Below are positions 60,797-64,000 of a DNA stretch of 64,000 nt, piece by piece. Every line of letters starts with the position of its first letter. Position 1 is the stretch's first letter. The DNA comes from an uncultured Bacteroidales bacterium (GTDB lineage Bacteria > Bacteroidota > Bacteroidia > Bacteroidales > UBA932). Location of the stretch: positions 208,165 to 272,164 of the forward strand of contig CAKULN010000001.1 in the NCBI GenBank assembly GCA_934667175.1, read 5' to 3'. The position numbers were made by a program, and so were the translations under genes. The notes under the pieces are model-generated. The model searched no databases, was not told the origin of the DNA, and worked only from the letters and a program-made list of their open reading frames with translations.

Positions 60797-63025
60797 ATGG
60801 ACGTGACTGTACGCAAGACCAACGGCTCCTATGAGGAGTACGACAAGGTCAAACTGATGAACGGCATACGCGAGGCCTACAAGACCGCCGGTGAGGAATG
60901 CCCCGAGGCAGTGGTGGTCTCCATCGCGGAGAACCTCTACATTTACGACAAGATCACAAGCCGTGAGATCAGGCGTCAGGTCGAGGAAAGTCTGATGTCC
61001 ATCAACAAGAAGGTCGCCGTGGCCTACATCGAGAAGTTCGACGCCGGCCTTGACCTTCGGAAAAAGCGTGACTTCATCCGTGACTACATAGCGGCGTCCA
61101 ACGCCGCCACAGGCTCCAAGTTCGACGCCAACGCCAATGTCACCCGCAAGAACATCGTGACCCTCGGCCAGGAACTCTACAAGGAGAACAACATCAAGCA
61201 GAACCGCTACATCATGAAGGACAAGATCAAAGCCCTTTACGGCCGTTCGCTCGCCAGCCAGTACATCAAGGATCTGGAGAGCCATGTCCTCTACAAGCAC
61301 GATGAGAGCGGCACCCCGGGCTACCCTTACTGCGTGGCCATCACGATGTACCCGTTCCTTGTGGACGGTCTGATCAAGCTCGGAGGTGTCTCCGTGGCTC
61401 CGACCGACCTCAAGTCATTCTGCGGCGAGTTCATCAACCTGGTATATTCCATCTCCTCACAGTTCATGGGGGCTGTGGCGACACCTGAGTTCCTGATGTA
61501 CCTTGACTACTTCATCCGCAAGGACTACGGTGACGACTACCTCGATCACCTTGAGGACGTGGTGGAGATGAACGCCAAGAAGAGGACCCTCGTCAAGGTC
61601 ATCGACAACTACTTCCAGCAGGTTGTGCATTCCATGAATATGCCTGCGGGCAACCGTGGCTACCAGACAGTGTTCTGGAACATCAGCTACTTCGACGAGA
61701 GCTATTTCCGCGGGGTGTTCGGTGACTTCCGCTTTCCGGACGGGACGGAGCCGAAGTGGGAGACCCTCTCCTGGCTTCAGAAGCATTTCATGAACTGGTT
61801 CAACGAGGAGAGGAACCGCTACATCCTGACTTTTCCGGTCGAGACGATGGCTCTGCTGACCGATGGCAAGGACGATTTCATCGACAAGGAATATGCCGAC
61901 TTCACGGCCGAGATGTGGTCGAAGGGCCACAGTTTCTTCTGCTACCTGTCAGACAGTCCGGACAGCCTCGCGAGCTGCTGCCGTCTTCGCAACTCGATCA
62001 CAGAGTTGGACAAGGTCGATGAGTCACACAACCACACCACGCATCAATATTCAATGGGAACGGCTTCTGTGTCAACTGGTTCCAAGTCTGTCATGACAAT
62101 CAACCTCAACAGGCTCATCCAGCTTGCCACCAGACGTTACTTTCTGGAGAAGAAAGGCGTCGTGGTGGATGGATCCAAGGCGTTGTCAAGGGCCGATTAT
62201 GACAAGAACCAGCTTTATGAATATATCCGCGAGGCCGTGACCGAGGAGACCGAGAGGGTGCACAAGTACCAGAAAGCCTTCAACGAGATCATCAAGGATT
62301 TCCTCGCCGCGCACATGCTGGATGTCTATCAGGCCGGCTTCATCGACATGAAGAGGCAGTATCTCACGATCGGCGTGAACGGCCTTACGGACGCCGCCGA
62401 GTTCCTTGGCCTTACGATCAGCCCTAATCCTGAGTACAACGAGTTTGTGGATGTCATCCTTGAGACCATCAACAGGTCGAACAAGAAGGACAAGACCTCC
62501 GACACGATGTTCAACACCGAGTTCGTGCCGGGCGAGAACCTCTCGGGAAAGAACTACAAGTGGGATCAGAAGGATGGGTTCTACGTCTCTCCGAAGCATA
62601 ACATGTACAGCTCGTACTTCTACAATCCGGAGGACGACTCCCTGTCGATGATCGACAAGTTCAAGCTGCACGGCAACGAGTATGTCAAGCATCTTGACGG
62701 AGGCTCCGCCCTGCACATGAACGTGGCCGAGCATCTGTCCAAGGACCAGTACCGCCGGTTGCTCAAGACCGCCGCGCATTACGGTACGAACTATTTCACA
62801 TTCAACTGCCGCAACACTGTCTGCAACGACTGCGGGTACATCAGCAAGGACACCCTTGAGGTCTGCCCTAAGTGCGGAAGCCACAATCTGGACTATCTTA
62901 CCCGCGTGATCGGTTATCTGAAGCGTGTGTCGTCGTTCAGTGAGATGCGTCAGGTCGAGGCCGCCCACAGGTTCTACAACCACGACGGAGTGTCGCAAGC
63001 CAAGGAGGAGGCTCCTAAAGCATGA
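60797..63025 (+). CDS. nrdD: Anaerobic ribonucleoside-triphosphate reductase
   Basis: The class III reductase (742 aa) makes dNTPs without oxygen using a glycyl radical. An N-terminal ATP-cone (VTVRKTNGSYEEYDKVKLMNG) gives allosteric control. Near the C-terminus are the zinc cysteines CRNTVCNDCG and CPKCGSH and the glycyl-radical loop LTRVIGYLKRVSSFSEMRQ. The stop overlaps the nrdG start by 4 nt (ATGA). Confidence 0.96.
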   Translation: MDVTVRKTNGSYEEYDKVKLMNGIREAYKTAGEECPEAVVVSIAENLYIYDKITSREIRRQVEESLMSINKKVAVAYIEKFDAGLDLRKKRDFIRDYIAASNAATGSKFDANANVTRKNIVTLGQELYKENNIKQNRYIMKDKIKALYGRSLASQYIKDLESHVLYKHDESGTPGYPYCVAITMYPFLVDGLIKLGGVSVAPTDLKSFCGEFINLVYSISSQFMGAVATPEFLMYLDYFIRKDYGDDYLDHLEDVVEMNAKKRTLVKVIDNYFQQVVHSMNMPAGNRGYQTVFWNISYFDESYFRGVFGDFRFPDGTEPKWETLSWLQKHFMNWFNEERNRYILTFPVETMALLTDGKDDFIDKEYADFTAEMWSKGHSFFCYLSDSPDSLASCCRLRNSITELDKVDESHNHTTHQYSMGTASVSTGSKSVMTINLNRLIQLATRRYFLEKKGVVVDGSKALSRADYDKNQLYEYIREAVTEETERVHKYQKAFNEIIKDFLAAHMLDVYQAGFIDMKRQYLTIGVNGLTDAAEFLGLTISPNPEYNEFVDVILETINRSNKKDKTSDTMFNTEFVPGENLSGKNYKWDQKDGFYVSPKHNMYSSYFYNPEDDSLSMIDKFKLHGNEYVKHLDGGSALHMNVAEHLSKDQYRRLLKTAAHYGTNYFTFNCRNTVCNDCGYISKDTLEVCPKCGSHNLDYLTRVIGYLKRVSSFSEMRQVEAAHRFYNHDGVSQAKEEAPKA

Positions 63026-63513
63026 TAAAATACGTCCCTGAGATGACCTCCGTGGTCATCGAGGAGATTCCCGACAGAGTTACCTTGGCGGTCGACATCA
63101 GTAACTGCCAAGGTAATTGCGTAGGGTGTCATTCTCCTTTTCTGAAGACCGATGTCGGTGTGGAACTGACCGAGGAAGTGATAGACTCTTTGGTGGCTGA
63201 CAATTTCGGGGTGGATTGTTTTCTGTTTCTGGGCGAGGGAAGGGATCCTGAATCCTTGCTGAGGTTGGCCGCCCACGTCCGTTCGACTGGGCTCGCCGTG
63301 GCTTTGTATTCCGGACGTGCTTCTGTTGAGGATGAGATATTCACCGTTTTTGATTATGTGAAGGTCGGTCCGTACATCGAGTCTTTTGGACCGCTGAACT
63401 CAAGGACCACCAACCAACGGCTCTACAAGGTTTCTCATGATGAGTCCGGCTATTTGCTGACGGACATCACGTCCCGTTTCTGGCATAGAGGGATTGATCC
63501 TAATACGAGGTAA
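63022..63513 (+). CDS. nrdG: Anaerobic ribonucleotide reductase activating protein
   Basis: This radical-SAM activase (163 aa) introduces the glycyl radical into NrdD. The cluster motif C-x3-C-x2-C is seen in NCQGNCVGCHSPFL; it also shows FLGEGRDPESLL (SAM-binding region) and ALYSGRA. Ends before a REP-like inverted pair that may act as a terminator. Confidence 0.95.
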   Translation: MIKYVPEMTSVVIEEIPDRVTLAVDISNCQGNCVGCHSPFLKTDVGVELTEEVIDSLVADNFGVDCFLFLGEGRDPESLLRLAAHVRSTGLAVALYSGRASVEDEIFTVFDYVKVGPYIESFGPLNSRTTNQRLYKVSHDESGYLLTDITSRFWHRGIDPNTR

Positions 63514-63516
63514 GAC

Positions 63517-63612
63517 GTCGCTTCGGCAGGCTCAGCGACCGCACATGGGGAGGGGCGCTTCGGGGGGCTTGGCGGTCATCATGGCGTTGGTCGCTGAGCT
63601 TGTCGAAGCGAC
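63517..63612. repeat. Inverted pair of REP-like palindromes after nrdG
   Basis: GTCGCTTCGGCAGGCTCAG (63517-63535, ending CGACC) and its near-reverse complement GCTGAGCTTGTCGAAGCGAC (63593-63612) face each other across 50 bp. Each is a palindromic unit and together they can form a long stem; the first begins 4 nt after the nrdG stop. Confidence 0.8.
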
Positions 63613-63678
63613 TGTCCAGTGAAATAATATTCTGAAAATTTTGTAAATATTCGCTTGAAATACAAAGAATAATGCTTA

Positions 63679-63751
63679 GAAGCTGTTTTGATTTGTTTGA
63701 AATGTTCTTTGAGGTGAAAAAATCTTCAAACAAACAAATCAAAACAGCTTC
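63679..63751. mobile_element. Terminal-inverted-repeat element, short copy (MITE-like)
   Basis: The 73-bp copy has the same 21-bp terminal repeats (GAAGCTGTTTTGATTTG...) and outer sequence as 23195-23354, but lacks the middle; the deletion runs between two TTC triplets. Confidence 0.75.
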
Positions 63752-63822
63752 TTAACTTCTCATCTTTGACATTTACTTTTAGAGAGGAAGAGAGGAAGAT
63801 ACGAATTTCGTTTGACAAAAAA

Positions 63823-63843
63823 AGAGAGGCCAGAGGCCTCTCT
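63823..63843 (-). terminator. Intrinsic terminator for a gene beyond the window
   Basis: AGAGAGGCC-aga-GGCCTCTCT, a 9-bp perfect hairpin preceded by seven A on the plus strand (T-run on the minus). It should end a minus-strand transcript coming from the right. Confidence 0.75.
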
Positions 63844-63962
63844 GGTGAGAATATGGGGAAAATTATGTGTCAAACTTCCGGGGAAAATGGAAAAAAAGTC
63901 TTGCATTTGTCATTAGGAAAAACTATCTTCTCATCTTTGACACTTCCCAATTTAAAAATAGT

Positions 63963-63995
63963 GCCCCAAGACCACCGTGGCAGCGATTTTGGGGC
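63963..63995. terminator. Hairpin near the right edge
   Basis: GCCCCAA (63963-63969) pairs with TTGGGGC (63989-63995); an A-rich stretch precedes it. Probably another 3'-end signal. The interval 63844-63962 shows no gene. Confidence 0.5.
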
Positions 63996-64000
63996 TTTGG

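Overview
The window reads as chromosome of a strictly anaerobic Bacteroidota, most likely a gut or rumen Bacteroidales. The basis is: promoters of the TTTG / TAnnTTTG type (before ileS, the rubrerythrin gene and nrdD); family markers of this phylum (DUF4290, a DUF5020 Tsx-like porin, FISUMP-type lipoprotein, BT4734-like, DUF3853 and DUF3987 island proteins, a DksA/TraR protein that keeps one cysteine); and anaerobic genes (nrdDG, rubrerythrin). Species cannot be named from this sequence alone.

Layout. 1-2215 (minus): 2-keto-3-deoxygluconate catabolism (kdgK, eda, start of a sugar-sensing regulator). 2460-3014 (minus): rubrerythrin. 3235-9423: AddB/AddA-type recombination nuclease-helicase. 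9466-13375: DUF4290, ftsK, lolA-like. 13409-18498: FISUMP lipoprotein, apbE, a small prodomain-like lipoprotein, and a minus-strand run cvpA-tsaB-rpiB-truB. 18603-23129: ileS, dksA-like, lspA. 23459-23543: tRNA-Ser(UGA).

A 28.8-kb island (23528-52345) sits in the 3' end of that tRNA gene. It is bounded by a 17-bp direct repeat and carries a tyrosine integrase at its right end. From the left it holds: a phage-type lysis cassette (endolysin, membrane/coiled-coil protein, u-spanin-like lipoprotein) behind three related proteins of unknown role and one unrelated one; a 1.6-kb gene-free tract (about 28730-30372) dense in long-range complementary helices, read here as a very large structured RNA; a plus-strand Ter stress operon of about 14 kb (TPR/aspartic-protease protein, four TerD/TerA-like proteins, four vWA proteins, PP2C phosphatase, kinase, PMCA-type Ca2+ ATPase); a YhcG-type PD-(D/E)XK nuclease; a replication-like block (DUF3987, BT4734-like, two small HTH/DUF3853 proteins); an AlbA/Schlafen-type ATP-binding protein; and the integrase. 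No capsid, terminase, tail or conjugation genes are visible, so the island looks like a satellite or defence/stress island rather than a complete prophage or ICE.

Right of attR (52346-56112) lies an older wreck: a decayed second integrase and three consecutive hicAB toxin-antitoxin modules, each closed by its own terminator. From 56518 the chromosome resumes: a 2-hydroxyacid dehydrogenase, a purine-salvage group (apt, Tsx-like porin, AzgA-like permease), and nrdD-nrdG.

Three families of small repeats are scattered through the window. First, REP-like palindromes, which have also expanded in frame inside addA and ftsK. Second, a terminal-inverted-repeat element in a long and a short form. Third, a two-copy element with a conserved two-hairpin loop carried on unrelated but self-complementary stems.
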